Positions 45,701-54,954 of a stretch of DNA of 57,207 nt are shown here, piece after piece. Each line of letters starts with the position of its first letter. Positions within the stretch are counted from its first letter, which is position 1. This stretch comes from an uncultured Pedobacter sp. (GTDB taxonomy: Bacteria > Bacteroidota > Bacteroidia > Sphingobacteriales > Sphingobacteriaceae). The stretch lies in contig CALLKE010000132.1 of the NCBI GenBank assembly GCA_938008555.1, positions 1-57,207 of the forward strand, given 5' to 3'. A model generated the notes under the pieces. That model searched no databases and was not told where the DNA came from. It saw nothing but the letters and a program-made list of their open reading frames with translations. Both the position numbers and the translations under genes were made by a program.

Positions 45701-48700
45701 TTTGGAGCTACAACGGCTACCGTCACTGGAGTGACAGGTAGTACCACGCTTACCGTTACTGTACCTTATGGTGCGAGTTATCAATATATATCAGTTACTA
45801 GTTTAGTGACTGGCTTAACAGGGTACTCTTTTAAGCCTTTCATTCCAACATTCAGTGCTGCTACAACCACGTTGAGCTTTAGCGCTGCAACAAGCCTTAC
45901 AATCACAACGAACAACTCGGCTACCACATTAGCTATAAATGATTTGGATTTAGATGGCAAACCGGACGTGATTATTCCAAACCCAAGTGCCAATACGCTC
46001 ACTGTTTATCGTAACATGTCTTCGGCGGGTGCTGTGAGTTTCACAGCAGCTGTATCATTAAGTACCGGAGGTAGTAGTAGTCCTACCGCAGTAGCTGTAG
46101 GTGATTTAAATGGGGATGGTTATTCGGATATTGTGGTTGCTAATTATGGTTTAAATACCTTGTCAATCTTTCTTAATACAACAAGTACAGCAGGAAGTTT
46201 AAGCTTCACCTTGTTTTCGAGCAGTTTGATTACAGGTACTAATCCAGTAGCGTTAGCGGTTGGAGATTTAAATGCAGACGGTGCGGTTGATATAGCGGTA
46301 GCGAACCTCAATTCCAGCTCATTATCGGTATTTAGGAATACGATGAGCTTAGGGAATTTGAGTTTTGATTCGAAAGTGGATATTACTGTCGGTACGAGTC
46401 CGAACTCGGTAGCTATTGGTGATATTGATGGTAACGGTTTACCAGATATAGCAGTGGCTAACTCTGGAAACAATACGATATCTGTTTTACAAAATACCTC
46501 TCCGGTAGTGGGAGCTCTTGCTTTCACGATAGCGACCTCAGTTCCTACATCTAATAATAATCCCTATTCGGTAGCCATCGGTGATTTGGATTTAGATGGT
46601 AAGCTTGATCTTGCCGTAATAGATGGTGGTAATAATAATGCAACCACATTTCGTAACACATCTTCATCGGGTTCATTTAGTTTTGGTGGTGGGACTAATT
46701 ATGCTACTGGAACACTACCATATTATATCGCGATTGGTGATTTGAATGGAGACGGTAAACCAGAGCTTGTAGCAGCAAACAAGACAAGCAACACGATATC
46801 TATACTACAAAATACATCTTCGAGCGGAACGATAAGTTTTGCTGCTGCTATTAGTGTTACTACCGGAACAACTCCGTATGCAGTAGCCATCGGTGATTTA
46901 GATTTGGATGGAAAACAGGATATGGGCATCGTTTCTACAAATTTTTTATCAACGATTCGTAACACGGTTGTTTCATCCGCATTATCGATTACCTCATTCA
47001 GCCCAAGTAGTGGCTCAGTCGGTACAACTGTGACCATTAGTGGACAAAATTTTAATCCAGTAGCATCTCAAAACAAGGTTTTTTTTGGTGGAGTCCAGGC
47101 TACTGTTCAGTCAGTTGTTGGTACTTATTCTCTAATTGTAACAGTCCCTTATGGGGCCAATTATCAATACATATCAGTAACAGATTTGGGCGCGAATCTG
47201 ACAGCTTATTCGGCTATTCCTTTTGTTGTTACATATACGCCTGTGGGCAACAATAGTTTTCGGGCTAAAGTTTCATTGACGAGTGGTAGTTCCGCTTCTA
47301 GCCGCTATGTCACTATTGCAGATATGAATCTTGGGGGAATGCCTGATCTTATAGTTTCTAATTCAAACAATACTGTATCGATATTTTCAAACCAAATTAC
47401 CTCAACGACCCAAGCTGCTACGTTCGCTTCTGTTCTTACATTGGGAACAGCTAGCGGCTCCGTATCCTCATCGGTTGTTGTTGCAGATATCGATGGTAAT
47501 GGATGGATGGATATTGTAGTTGTAAACTCTGGGACCAGCGTTGTCTCTGTATATCGGAATACGACCACTACAGCAGGTGCAACACCAACATTTGCGAGCG
47601 TAGTTAATTTAACGACGACTGGAACTCCTGTATTTGTGGGTGTTAATGATTTAGATGGGGATGGCAAGCCCGATCTCGTAGTAGCTAGTAAAATTGCTTC
47701 TAGCAACATCTCTGTATTACGTAATGTATCTGTATCGGGTACTATTAGTTTCACGACTCAACAGATTTTTTCGGCAGGAACCAGTCCGAGCTCTTTGGCA
47801 ATTGGTGATTTTAATAATGATGGAAAACCAGACGTTGTGGTAACAAACAGCGGTACGACTACGGCATCTGTATTTAAAAATGTGTCATCAGTAGGCACGA
47901 TCAGTTTAACAGCTCCTACTTCATTAACCACAGGAACCACACCAAGTTCTGTGGTTATTGGTGATTTTAATAAGGATAGTTTCCTTGATATTGCAGTGGT
48001 TAATAGCGGGAGTAACAATGTTTCTGTGTTTAAAAATAACGCGCTTACCAGCTCCATTAGTTTTACCTCTGCAACCAATATCACTTCTGGTAGTAGGCCA
48101 TCTTTATTAGCTGTTGGTGATGTCGATGGTGATAGCAACCCAGATATTGTCGTGGGAAATTTTACGGGCAATACAACTGTTGTTTTGAAAAATGTTTCCA
48201 CTACGAGCACACTCTCATTTACGGTTAGTGCGGATATCAGTGGTGGCACTGCAAGTCCATCTAGCCTAGATGTTTATGATTTGAATGCAGATGGTAAACC
48301 AGATATCGTGATCACTACGAGTGGTACGACTAATAATGTGGCTGTTTTCTTACAAAAAATTACCCAATCACTCACCATAACATCAGCAAATACACTAGCA
48401 TCAGGCAGTTCTTTAAGTGTAACAGTGGCACAGTCGGTGTCGCCAACAAGCTTGGGAGGTAGTTTAACATATAGCGTGGCAGCAGGGTCTGGGTCGGCTA
48501 CGATAAATGCTTCCGGAAATTTAACAGGTGTAAGTATAGGTACAGTAACGCTTACTGTGACTGCATTAGGTGCTACAGATTATGCTTCTGTTACTACTAG
48601 TCAGTTGGTTACCATCATTAGTAAGACTACGCCTACACTAACTATCACCTCTGCGAACACTGTGCTAGTAAATGGTAATCTAACTGGAACTGTTACCACG

Positions 48701-51700
48701 ACGGCCACTGGAGGAGGAGGGGGGGCAATTACCTATTCAATCGTTGCGGGTAGTGGCTCAGGGACAGTAAATTCGAGTACTGGTTTGATTACGGGTATTA
48801 GTATTGGCACAGTTACTTTGACGGCAAGTAGCGCCGGTGATACGAACTACTATAGTGCGAGCGCGAGTCAGTTGATTACTATTGGTAAAACAACACCGAC
48901 ATTGATAATTACCTCGGCAAATAGTTTGAATGTGAATGGCACTTTAACTGCGACGACGACCACGAGTGCTACTTTGGGTCGAGGCGGCTCGATCACGTAT
49001 TCGATTGTTGCGGGTTCCGGTTCAGCGACAGTAAATTCGAGTACCGGTTTGATTACGGGTATTAGTGTTGGAACAGTAACCTTGACAGCAAAGAGCGCTG
49101 GTGATACGAATTATTATAGTGTTACTACAAGTCAGTTAATCACGATCGGCAAAACGACGCCAACGTTGACGATTACCTCTGCTAACAGCTTGAATGCGGG
49201 TGTTAGTTTAACAGCGACCACCACCACGAGTGCTACGCTAGGTCGTGGTGGTTTGATTACGTATTCGATTACAGCTGGTAGCGGCTCTGCCACAGTGAAT
49301 CCGAGCACAGGTTTAATTAAAGCTGTAAGTATAGGCACTGTGACGTTAACAGCCACATCGGCCGGCGATACAAATTATTATAGTGGGAGCACGAGCCAGC
49401 AGATCACGATTAGCAAAGGGACCCCCACGCTAGTGATCACCTCATCCAACACGCTGAATGTGGATGGTTCCGTAACTGTTACAATCACTACGACTGCGGC
49501 TTCAGGTGCTGGTGGCTTGATCACATATTCCATTACTGCCGGTTCCGGTTCAGCTACGTTAAATCCAAGTACAGGTTTGCTTACAGGCTTCAGTGTTGGG
49601 ACAGTTACTTTAACAGTAAGCAGTGCAGGTAATACAAGTTATTATAGTGCTAGTACAAACCAAGTAATTACAATCAACCAAACTACACCAATACTTATTG
49701 TTACCTCAGCTAATACGTTGAATGTAGATGACACATTGGCGACGGCGGTAACAACAACGGCAAGCCATGATATTGGTGTGATAAGCTATAGTATGGTAAA
49801 TAATACGGGTGCAGCGATTGTGGATGCCAATACAGGTTTAATTAGGGCATTTAGTGCTGGTACCGTAACGTTAACGGTAAGTTCTGCTGGTAATGGGGAT
49901 TATGCTCCAACAAGTATAGATCAGTCGATAACAATAGGTCAGGCAACACCTACTCTTACGATTACATCTAGCAATAGCATGAATGTGGATGACAATCCAA
50001 CAGCCACTGTAGTTACAACAGCGACTTTTGGTCGAGGAGGTGCTATTACTTTTTCGCTGACAGCCGGTAGTGGCTCTGCGACAGTAGATCCCAATAGTGG
50101 TTCGATTGTGGCAATAAGTGTAGGCACAGTTACTTTGACAGCAAGCTCGCCTGGTGATGGAGACTATAATCCAGCTAGTACGAGTCAATTAATTACAATA
50201 GGACAAACCACTCCAACATTAAATATTACTTCAGCGAATACGTTAAATGTCGATGGTATTTTGAGTGTTACAGTAACGACCTCTGCAACGCTTGGTCGAG
50301 GAGGTGCTATTACATTTTCGGTGATTGGCGGTTCGGGTTCTGCCACAGTGAATCCCAATACGGGTTTACTTACGGCGATTAGTGTAGGTACGGTTACTTT
50401 GACTGCGAGCAATGTAGGAGATACGAATTACTATAGTGGAAGTACGAGCCAATTAATCACGATTGGTCAAACTACGCCGACGCTGACAATAACTTCGGCC
50501 AATACGCTGAATGTAAATGGTACGTTGACTGCAACGACGACCATTACTGCTACTGGAGGTCGTGGTGGTGCTATTACATTTTCGGTGATTGGCGGTTCAG
50601 GTTCTGCGACGGTGAATGCAAATACGGGCTTGATTACAGGTATTAGCATAGGAACTGTGACTTTGACGGCAAGTAGCGCAGGAGATACGAATTACTATAG
50701 TGCAAGTGCGAGCCAACTAATCACAATCGGTAAAACGACGCCAACACTGACAATAACTTCAGCCAATACACTCAATGTAAATGGTACTTTGAGTGCGACT
50801 ATTATAACGAGTGCTACGTTGGGCCGTGGTGGAGTGATCACTTATTCAATCGTTGGGGGTAGTGGCTCAGCGACAGTAAATTCTGGTACAGGCTTAATTA
50901 CGGGTATTAGTGTAGGCACTGTTACTTTGACGGTAAGTAGTGCGGGTGACACCAATTATTATAGCGCCAGCACGAGTCAGTTAATTACAATTAGTAAAAC
51001 GACGCCGACGTTATCGATCACTTCAGCCAATACGTTAAACGTGAATGGCACTTTAACCGCGACGACGACCACGAGTGCCACTTTGGGTCGTGGTGGGGTG
51101 ATTACCTATTCAATTACATCTGGTAGTGGTTCTGCGACAGTTAATTCAAGCACGGGTTTGATCACGGGCATCAGTATTGGTACGATCACCTTGACCGCGA
51201 CTAGTACTGGCGATACAAATTATTATGGTGCAAGTACGAGTCAGTTGATTACAATTGGTAAAACGACACCGACTTTGACAATTACCTCTGCGAATACATT
51301 GAATGTGAATGGTTCCTTAACTGCGACGACTACCACGAGTGCTACTCTGGGTCGTGGTGGGGTGATCACCTATTCAATTACATCTGGTAGTGGTTCAGCG
51401 ACTGTGAACGCGAGCACGGGTTTACTTACAGGCATTAGCATAGGAACGGTCACCCTGACAGCGACCAGTGCTGGCGATACAAATTATTATGGTTCAAGTG
51501 CGAGTCAGTTAATTACGATTGGTAAAACGACGCCAACGCTTACGATTACTTCGTCCAACACGCTAAATGTAGATGGTAGCTTGACAGCGAGTGTGAGCAG
51601 TACTGCGACTTTAGGCCGTGGTGGAGTGATCACGTACTCGATTGCTGCGGGTAGTGGATCGGCGACAGTAAATTCAAGCACTGGTTTGCTTACAGGCATT

Positions 51701-54286
51701 AGCATAGGAACAGTGACCTTGACGGCGACCAGTGCAGGTGATACGAATTACTATAGTGCAAGTGCGAGTCAATTAATCACGATAGGTAAAACGACCCCAA
51801 TCTTAACAATTACTTCAGCGAACAACTTAAATGTGAATGGCACGTTGACTGCAATGACTATTTCAAGTGCGACCGGTGGTCGTGGTGGAGTGATCACGTA
51901 CTCGATTGTAGCTGGTTCTGGTTCTGCGACAGTGAATGCGAATACGGGCTTGATTACGGGTATCAGCACGGGTACAGTTACTTTGACTGCAACTAGTGCT
52001 GGTGACACGAATTATTATGCATCTAGTGCAAGTCAATTAATTATGATAAGTCAACAGACTCCAATTCTGACTATTAGTTCACCCAATATAATAGCTGTTG
52101 ACGCTAGCTTAACAGCAGTAGTAAGTACTACAGCTGTTCAGGGAGGAACAATGAGTTATAGTATTATAAATGGTGGTACAGGAGCTGCGTTGATAAATCC
52201 AAGCACAGGTTTAATAGAGGGTATTCAAAGAGGTACAGTGACTTTAAAAGTAACTTCGGCAGCAACTCCTAATTATGCTTCGGCTTCAGTAACTCAAACG
52301 ATTACAGTTATCAAAGGTTCTCCGACCTTAACGATCACATCAGCAAACAGAATTAATGCGGGTGGTATGCTAACAGCTACAGTAACAACTTCAGCGACGT
52401 ATAATAGAGGGGGGGCAATAAGTTTTGTGATTAGTGCAGGCAGTGGCTCTGCTACGGTGAATTCAAATACGGGCTTGATCACAAGTATTAATTCGGGAAC
52501 TATAACACTAACGGTGACTTCTGCTGGTGATTCTGACTACAATCCAGCCACAACAAGTCAACTAATTACGATTGGTATGAGTACGCCAACTTTAACCATT
52601 TCATTGGCTAATACGATGCTTGTAGATAGCTCATTAACGGCAACGGTTTCGACGACAGCTATCACTGGGCAAGGCGGCGCTATTGTTTTTGCGATCGCGG
52701 GAGGTAGTGGTTCAGCTACCATTAATTCGATAACAGGATTTATTCATGCGATTAGTACTGGTACGATCACCTTAACAGCTACTTCTGCTGGCGATACAAA
52801 TTATTATCCGGTGAGCACAAATCAGCTCATGATAATTGGAAAAACAACACCAATACTAACGGTTAGCTCAGCTAACACAATGGTGATTGATGGTACTTTG
52901 GCTGCAACTGTAACAACAACTGCGACGAATGGTCGAGGTGGTGTTATCACGTTTGCAATCTCTGGCGGAAGTGGTTCTGCAACAATAAATCCGAACACAG
53001 GCTTGATTACTGCAAAGGGTGCAGGTACAATAACGCTTATCGCAAATTCTGCTGGTGATTCGGATTATAATGCATCAAACACTACCCAAGTGATTATGAT
53101 TAATAAACGTACGCCAACACTAACCATTACCTCAAGCAGTGCGATCGGCAGCGCGAATGGTACGTTAACGGCCACGACAACCAGTTCGGCAACAAGTGGT
53201 GATGGAGCAATTACATATGCAATCATTGCTGGTAGTGGTTCTGCAACAGTAAACTCGGGTACAGGCTTTGTTCAAGCGATAGGGGCTGGAACGGTTACAC
53301 TGATCGCAAGCTCGGCCAGCGATACCAATTATAATGCAGCAACCACGAGCCAGTTAATTACGATTGGAAAGAGTGTACAAGTATTGGCCATCACATCGCC
53401 CAATACGATGGCTGTAGATGGTATTTTAGCGGCCTCTATCACATCGTCAGCAAATAATGGAGGAACAATCACTTATAGCGTCAAAAATGGCACTGGGGCA
53501 GCTTTAGTCAATGCAAATACAGGTGTGATTCAGGCGACTATACACGGTATGATTACTTTAGTAGCAACTACTGTAGGTAATAGTGTGTATGCATCTGCTA
53601 CCACAAGCCAGGTAATTACAATTGGTCAAGCTACACCGACACTGATCATTACCTCAGCGAACAATGTTCTTGTTGGCCATAGCTTGACTGCAACGGCTAA
53701 CACAACAGCAACGTATGGTCGTGGTGGAGCGAGGAGCTATTCGATCCTAGCAGGCAGTGGCTCTGCTACGATAAACGCGACTACAGGCTTGATTCATGCA
53801 GTAGGCTCGGGTACTGTTACGCTCGTGGTTTCTACTGTTGGTGATGCTGATTATAATCCAGCTAGTACGAGCCAGTTGCTTACAATTAGTAGTGGAGGAT
53901 TGTTGGTAACTGTGCCAAGTAAGGAAGGTACAGGAGATGGTTCAGTTTCACGCTCAGTATCGGGTACACCTATATATCCAACAGAAGATCATGTTCGGGA
54001 TTATGAGATCGTGATTTCGAAAGCAGTCTCTCCGAATGGGGATGGGATAGATGATCAATTCGTGATTGAGCATATAGAAAACTATCCAGAGAATGAGGTA
54101 GTAATCGCAAATCGACGTGGAGAGGTGGTGTTTAAAGCACATGGATATAATAATGAAACAATTGTTTTTGGTGGTCAATCTATTGATGGTACCCCAGTGG
54201 TCGATGGTGTATACTATTACAGAATTGTTTTCTATGATCATGGTGTAGCTAATCACTTTGTAGGATATTTCCAATTGAAGCGTTAA
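42752..54286 (+). CDS. Giant T9SS-exported surface protein: 4x(TIG + 7-blade FG-GAP), 21 Ig-like repeats, type-B CTD
   Basis: The 3,844-residue protein has a signal peptide (residues 1-28, ending AWAQ). Four modules start at residues 30, 490, 950 and 1411. Each has a TIG/IPT domain of about 95 residues followed by seven FG-GAP/VCBS blades with GDLNGDG-type Ca2+ loops, i.e. an integrin-alpha-like seven-blade propeller. Residues about 1872-3715 hold 21 Ig-like repeats (mostly 88 residues) with the pattern TPTLTITSANTL...GSGSATVN..TGLI..GTVTLT. The end (3751-3844), beginning near SKAVSPNGDGIDDQF, is the gliding-motility-associated type-B sorting domain. It is probably a cell-surface or secreted adhesin or matrix protein. 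Confidence 0.93.
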   Translation: MKKALLHVLIRIGCGSLISSMVLSAWAQTPTITSFSPANGLISATVTIVGTGFNTTASNNVVFFGATTATVTGISGSTTLTVTVPYGASYQYISVTNLGTGLTTYSARPFVVTYSTAGINTLAIKTDFAVPSNSSATGVAIGDFDKDGDPDVVIPNVAASTFTVYQNMTSAGSMSLTAAVSLTTGSSATPRSVAVGDLNGDGYLDIVIANYSLNTLSVFLNKTATAGSISFSLFSNSIATGSNPVFVAIGDLNSDGKPDIAVANYSASTVSVVRNTISLGSLSFATKVDLSVGSTPNSVAIGDLDGNGLPDLAVANIGFNNISLLRNISSAGGTLSFSSASSISTGSNSPYSLAMGDLDLDGKLDLAVVNEGSNSMSTFRNTSVSGTINFAGSSNITSGATPYWVSIGDLNGDGKPDVITANNTPNTVSVFMSTSVSGTISFSAKADYPTSTSPFSIAIGDLNVDGKLDLAVVGSSTLSVLQNVNIPAAPIISSLSSSSATIGATLTLSGQNFNTAANQNVVFFGATTATVTGVTGSTTLTVTVPSGASYQYISVTNLANNLTGYSFTPFIVTYSTSGNNTFAVKNDFAITSNSSPIGSIAIGDLDKDGYPDVVIPNVDTSTLTVYENTSSLGGTVSLTALAPMSTGTSASPRAIAIGDLNGDGYFDVVVANYSLNTVSIFLNTTATVGSLSLSLFSSIATGSGPVAVAIGDLNADGRPDIAVANYSAGTVSVFRNAMSLGTLSFDPKVDITVGTNPASVAIGDLDGNKLPDLAVANSNSNTVSILQNLSPGVGALNFTVITSLATTNNPFSVAIGDLDLDGKMDIALVNQGANFMSTFRNTSVSGTFSFGVRSDVTCGTGPYYVAIGDLNGDGKPDVITLNNTANTASVLISTSVSGTISFSAKSDYATTTSPYSVAIGDLNVDGRLDFAAVGSSTLSVLQNVTIPPAPVISSFSPSNAFVGSTIILSGNNFETTASNNVVFFGATTATVTGVTGSTTLTVTVPYGASYQYISVTSLVTGLTGYSFKPFIPTFSAATTTLSFSAATSLTITTNNSATTLAINDLDLDGKPDVIIPNPSANTLTVYRNMSSAGAVSFTAAVSLSTGGSSSPTAVAVGDLNGDGYSDIVVANYGLNTLSIFLNTTSTAGSLSFTLFSSSLITGTNPVALAVGDLNADGAVDIAVANLNSSSLSVFRNTMSLGNLSFDSKVDITVGTSPNSVAIGDIDGNGLPDIAVANSGNNTISVLQNTSPVVGALAFTIATSVPTSNNNPYSVAIGDLDLDGKLDLAVIDGGNNNATTFRNTSSSGSFSFGGGTNYATGTLPYYIAIGDLNGDGKPELVAANKTSNTISILQNTSSSGTISFAAAISVTTGTTPYAVAIGDLDLDGKQDMGIVSTNFLSTIRNTVVSSALSITSFSPSSGSVGTTVTISGQNFNPVASQNKVFFGGVQATVQSVVGTYSLIVTVPYGANYQYISVTDLGANLTAYSAIPFVVTYTPVGNNSFRAKVSLTSGSSASSRYVTIADMNLGGMPDLIVSNSNNTVSIFSNQITSTTQAATFASVLTLGTASGSVSSSVVVADIDGNGWMDIVVVNSGTSVVSVYRNTTTTAGATPTFASVVNLTTTGTPVFVGVNDLDGDGKPDLVVASKIASSNISVLRNVSVSGTISFTTQQIFSAGTSPSSLAIGDFNNDGKPDVVVTNSGTTTASVFKNVSSVGTISLTAPTSLTTGTTPSSVVIGDFNKDSFLDIAVVNSGSNNVSVFKNNALTSSISFTSATNITSGSRPSLLAVGDVDGDSNPDIVVGNFTGNTTVVLKNVSTTSTLSFTVSADISGGTASPSSLDVYDLNADGKPDIVITTSGTTNNVAVFLQKITQSLTITSANTLASGSSLSVTVAQSVSPTSLGGSLTYSVAAGSGSATINASGNLTGVSIGTVTLTVTALGATDYASVTTSQLVTIISKTTPTLTITSANTVLVNGNLTGTVTTTATGGGGGAITYSIVAGSGSGTVNSSTGLITGISIGTVTLTASSAGDTNYYSASASQLITIGKTTPTLIITSANSLNVNGTLTATTTTSATLGRGGSITYSIVAGSGSATVNSSTGLITGISVGTVTLTAKSAGDTNYYSVTTSQLITIGKTTPTLTITSANSLNAGVSLTATTTTSATLGRGGLITYSITAGSGSATVNPSTGLIKAVSIGTVTLTATSAGDTNYYSGSTSQQITISKGTPTLVITSSNTLNVDGSVTVTITTTAASGAGGLITYSITAGSGSATLNPSTGLLTGFSVGTVTLTVSSAGNTSYYSASTNQVITINQTTPILIVTSANTLNVDDTLATAVTTTASHDIGVISYSMVNNTGAAIVDANTGLIRAFSAGTVTLTVSSAGNGDYAPTSIDQSITIGQATPTLTITSSNSMNVDDNPTATVVTTATFGRGGAITFSLTAGSGSATVDPNSGSIVAISVGTVTLTASSPGDGDYNPASTSQLITIGQTTPTLNITSANTLNVDGILSVTVTTSATLGRGGAITFSVIGGSGSATVNPNTGLLTAISVGTVTLTASNVGDTNYYSGSTSQLITIGQTTPTLTITSANTLNVNGTLTATTTITATGGRGGAITFSVIGGSGSATVNANTGLITGISIGTVTLTASSAGDTNYYSASASQLITIGKTTPTLTITSANTLNVNGTLSATIITSATLGRGGVITYSIVGGSGSATVNSGTGLITGISVGTVTLTVSSAGDTNYYSASTSQLITISKTTPTLSITSANTLNVNGTLTATTTTSATLGRGGVITYSITSGSGSATVNSSTGLITGISIGTITLTATSTGDTNYYGASTSQLITIGKTTPTLTITSANTLNVNGSLTATTTTSATLGRGGVITYSITSGSGSATVNASTGLLTGISIGTVTLTATSAGDTNYYGSSASQLITIGKTTPTLTITSSNTLNVDGSLTASVSSTATLGRGGVITYSIAAGSGSATVNSSTGLLTGISIGTVTLTATSAGDTNYYSASASQLITIGKTTPILTITSANNLNVNGTLTAMTISSATGGRGGVITYSIVAGSGSATVNANTGLITGISTGTVTLTATSAGDTNYYASSASQLIMISQQTPILTISSPNIIAVDASLTAVVSTTAVQGGTMSYSIINGGTGAALINPSTGLIEGIQRGTVTLKVTSAATPNYASASVTQTITVIKGSPTLTITSANRINAGGMLTATVTTSATYNRGGAISFVISAGSGSATVNSNTGLITSINSGTITLTVTSAGDSDYNPATTSQLITIGMSTPTLTISLANTMLVDSSLTATVSTTAITGQGGAIVFAIAGGSGSATINSITGFIHAISTGTITLTATSAGDTNYYPVSTNQLMIIGKTTPILTVSSANTMVIDGTLAATVTTTATNGRGGVITFAISGGSGSATINPNTGLITAKGAGTITLIANSAGDSDYNASNTTQVIMINKRTPTLTITSSSAIGSANGTLTATTTSSATSGDGAITYAIIAGSGSATVNSGTGFVQAIGAGTVTLIASSASDTNYNAATTSQLITIGKSVQVLAITSPNTMAVDGILAASITSSANNGGTITYSVKNGTGAALVNANTGVIQATIHGMITLVATTVGNSVYASATTSQVITIGQATPTLIITSANNVLVGHSLTATANTTATYGRGGARSYSILAGSGSATINATTGLIHAVGSGTVTLVVSTVGDADYNPASTSQLLTISSGGLLVTVPSKEGTGDGSVSRSVSGTPIYPTEDHVRDYEIVISKAVSPNGDGIDDQFVIEHIENYPENEVVIANRRGEVVFKAHGYNNETIVFGGQSIDGTPVVDGVYYYRIVFYDHGVANHFVGYFQLKR
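42839..48364 (+). repeat. Tandem TIG+propeller modules (4 copies, 1,380/1,380/1,383/~1,383 bp)
   Basis: Copies begin at 42839, 44219, 45599 and 46982. The first three are exactly 1,380 bp apart. A 40-base segment around the T8 tract is identical between copy 1 (42921-42960) and copy 3 (45681-45720), and 31 bases of it are also in copy 2. Copy 4 is most diverged. This indicates duplication of a whole 460-residue module. Confidence 0.9.
48365..53893 (+). repeat. 21 tandem 264-bp repeats encoding 88-residue Ig-like domains
   Basis: Repeat 1 starts at 48365 and repeat 2 at 48626. Units are 86-89 codons, most often 88. Repeats 9-14 (about 50470-52050) are the most alike, sharing LGRGGVITYSI and GDTNYY.AS.SQLITIGK. 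Repeats 1, 6, 15 and 20 are the most divergent. The pattern fits expansion from the middle of the array. Confidence 0.9.
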
Positions 54287-54954
54287 AGCTGCCAGCTAGG
54301 ATTGAGTGGAGTCAGTACAACCATTAGAATTAGTCAGCGTTTTAGTTTAATACGCTGACTAATTCTATGATCTAATTTAAGTGATCTTGTGAGTGTCTTT
54401 AGATCGGGGACTATCGTCGAAGATGTGAGTAGATTAACTTTTGAGCTTTATGCTCGTTCCAATATTATCTTCTTTAATTTTTATCAAGGCAAACAATATA
54501 GAAAGGCTTTGTTTAGCTGATAAATGGCTGTTAAATAGTGTTCTTTCAAGGCTCATTAGCCTTTTTGATTCCTCATTTAATCCCAATAATTAACGTTACT
54601 CTTTGATAAATCTGGATTTGGGATGGGATTTATTGTGCTTCAGTTATTTGATATGTAAGTTTTTATTTGTTTTATTGTAAATTATATTTCGTATTGGTGA
54701 AATATAATTTAACTTTTAGTTTTTTGTTATTTCTGTGTGTTAGGTTAGATGATGCCAATAATATGTTTAATTCACAAGGTTTTGGCGTGTTGTTGTTTAA
54801 GATCATATAGTGAATTCTAGATCGAATTAGACTCTTCTTGTGCTGTTGATTGCAAGTATTTATAGTGTAGCTTTTGTGAGATGGGGGTTTAATAGAGCAA
54901 AAGTTATGACTGTTAAATAACATCATAATACAACAGAATTTTAAATGCATGTCT
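54287..54954. other. 668-bp gap between the two giant surface protein genes
   Basis: Apart from the hairpin at 54325-54367, it is AT-rich with no convincing gene. Its length and the hairpin suggest that the second protein has its own promoter, though no exact TAnnTTTG box was found. A 104-codon minus-strand frame (54672-54986) overlaps the second gene's signal peptide and is judged spurious. Confidence 0.5.
54325..54367 (+). terminator. Perfect 16-bp inverted repeat after the giant gene
   Basis: TAGAATTAGTCAGCGT (54325-54340) and its exact complement (54352-54367) flank an 11-base loop, 38 bases after the stop codon. No T-run follows. Confidence 0.65.

Noticed and set aside
43543..53000. Many long open frames on the minus strand within the giant gene (for example 47305-47754 and 47758-48249).
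   Set aside because: They mirror the repetitive Thr/Ser/Val/Gly codons of the real gene, repeat with its period and have no start context or domain of their own.
48365..53893. Regular repeats as a possible CRISPR array.
   Set aside because: The units are 264 bp, translate in one frame and have no unique spacers.
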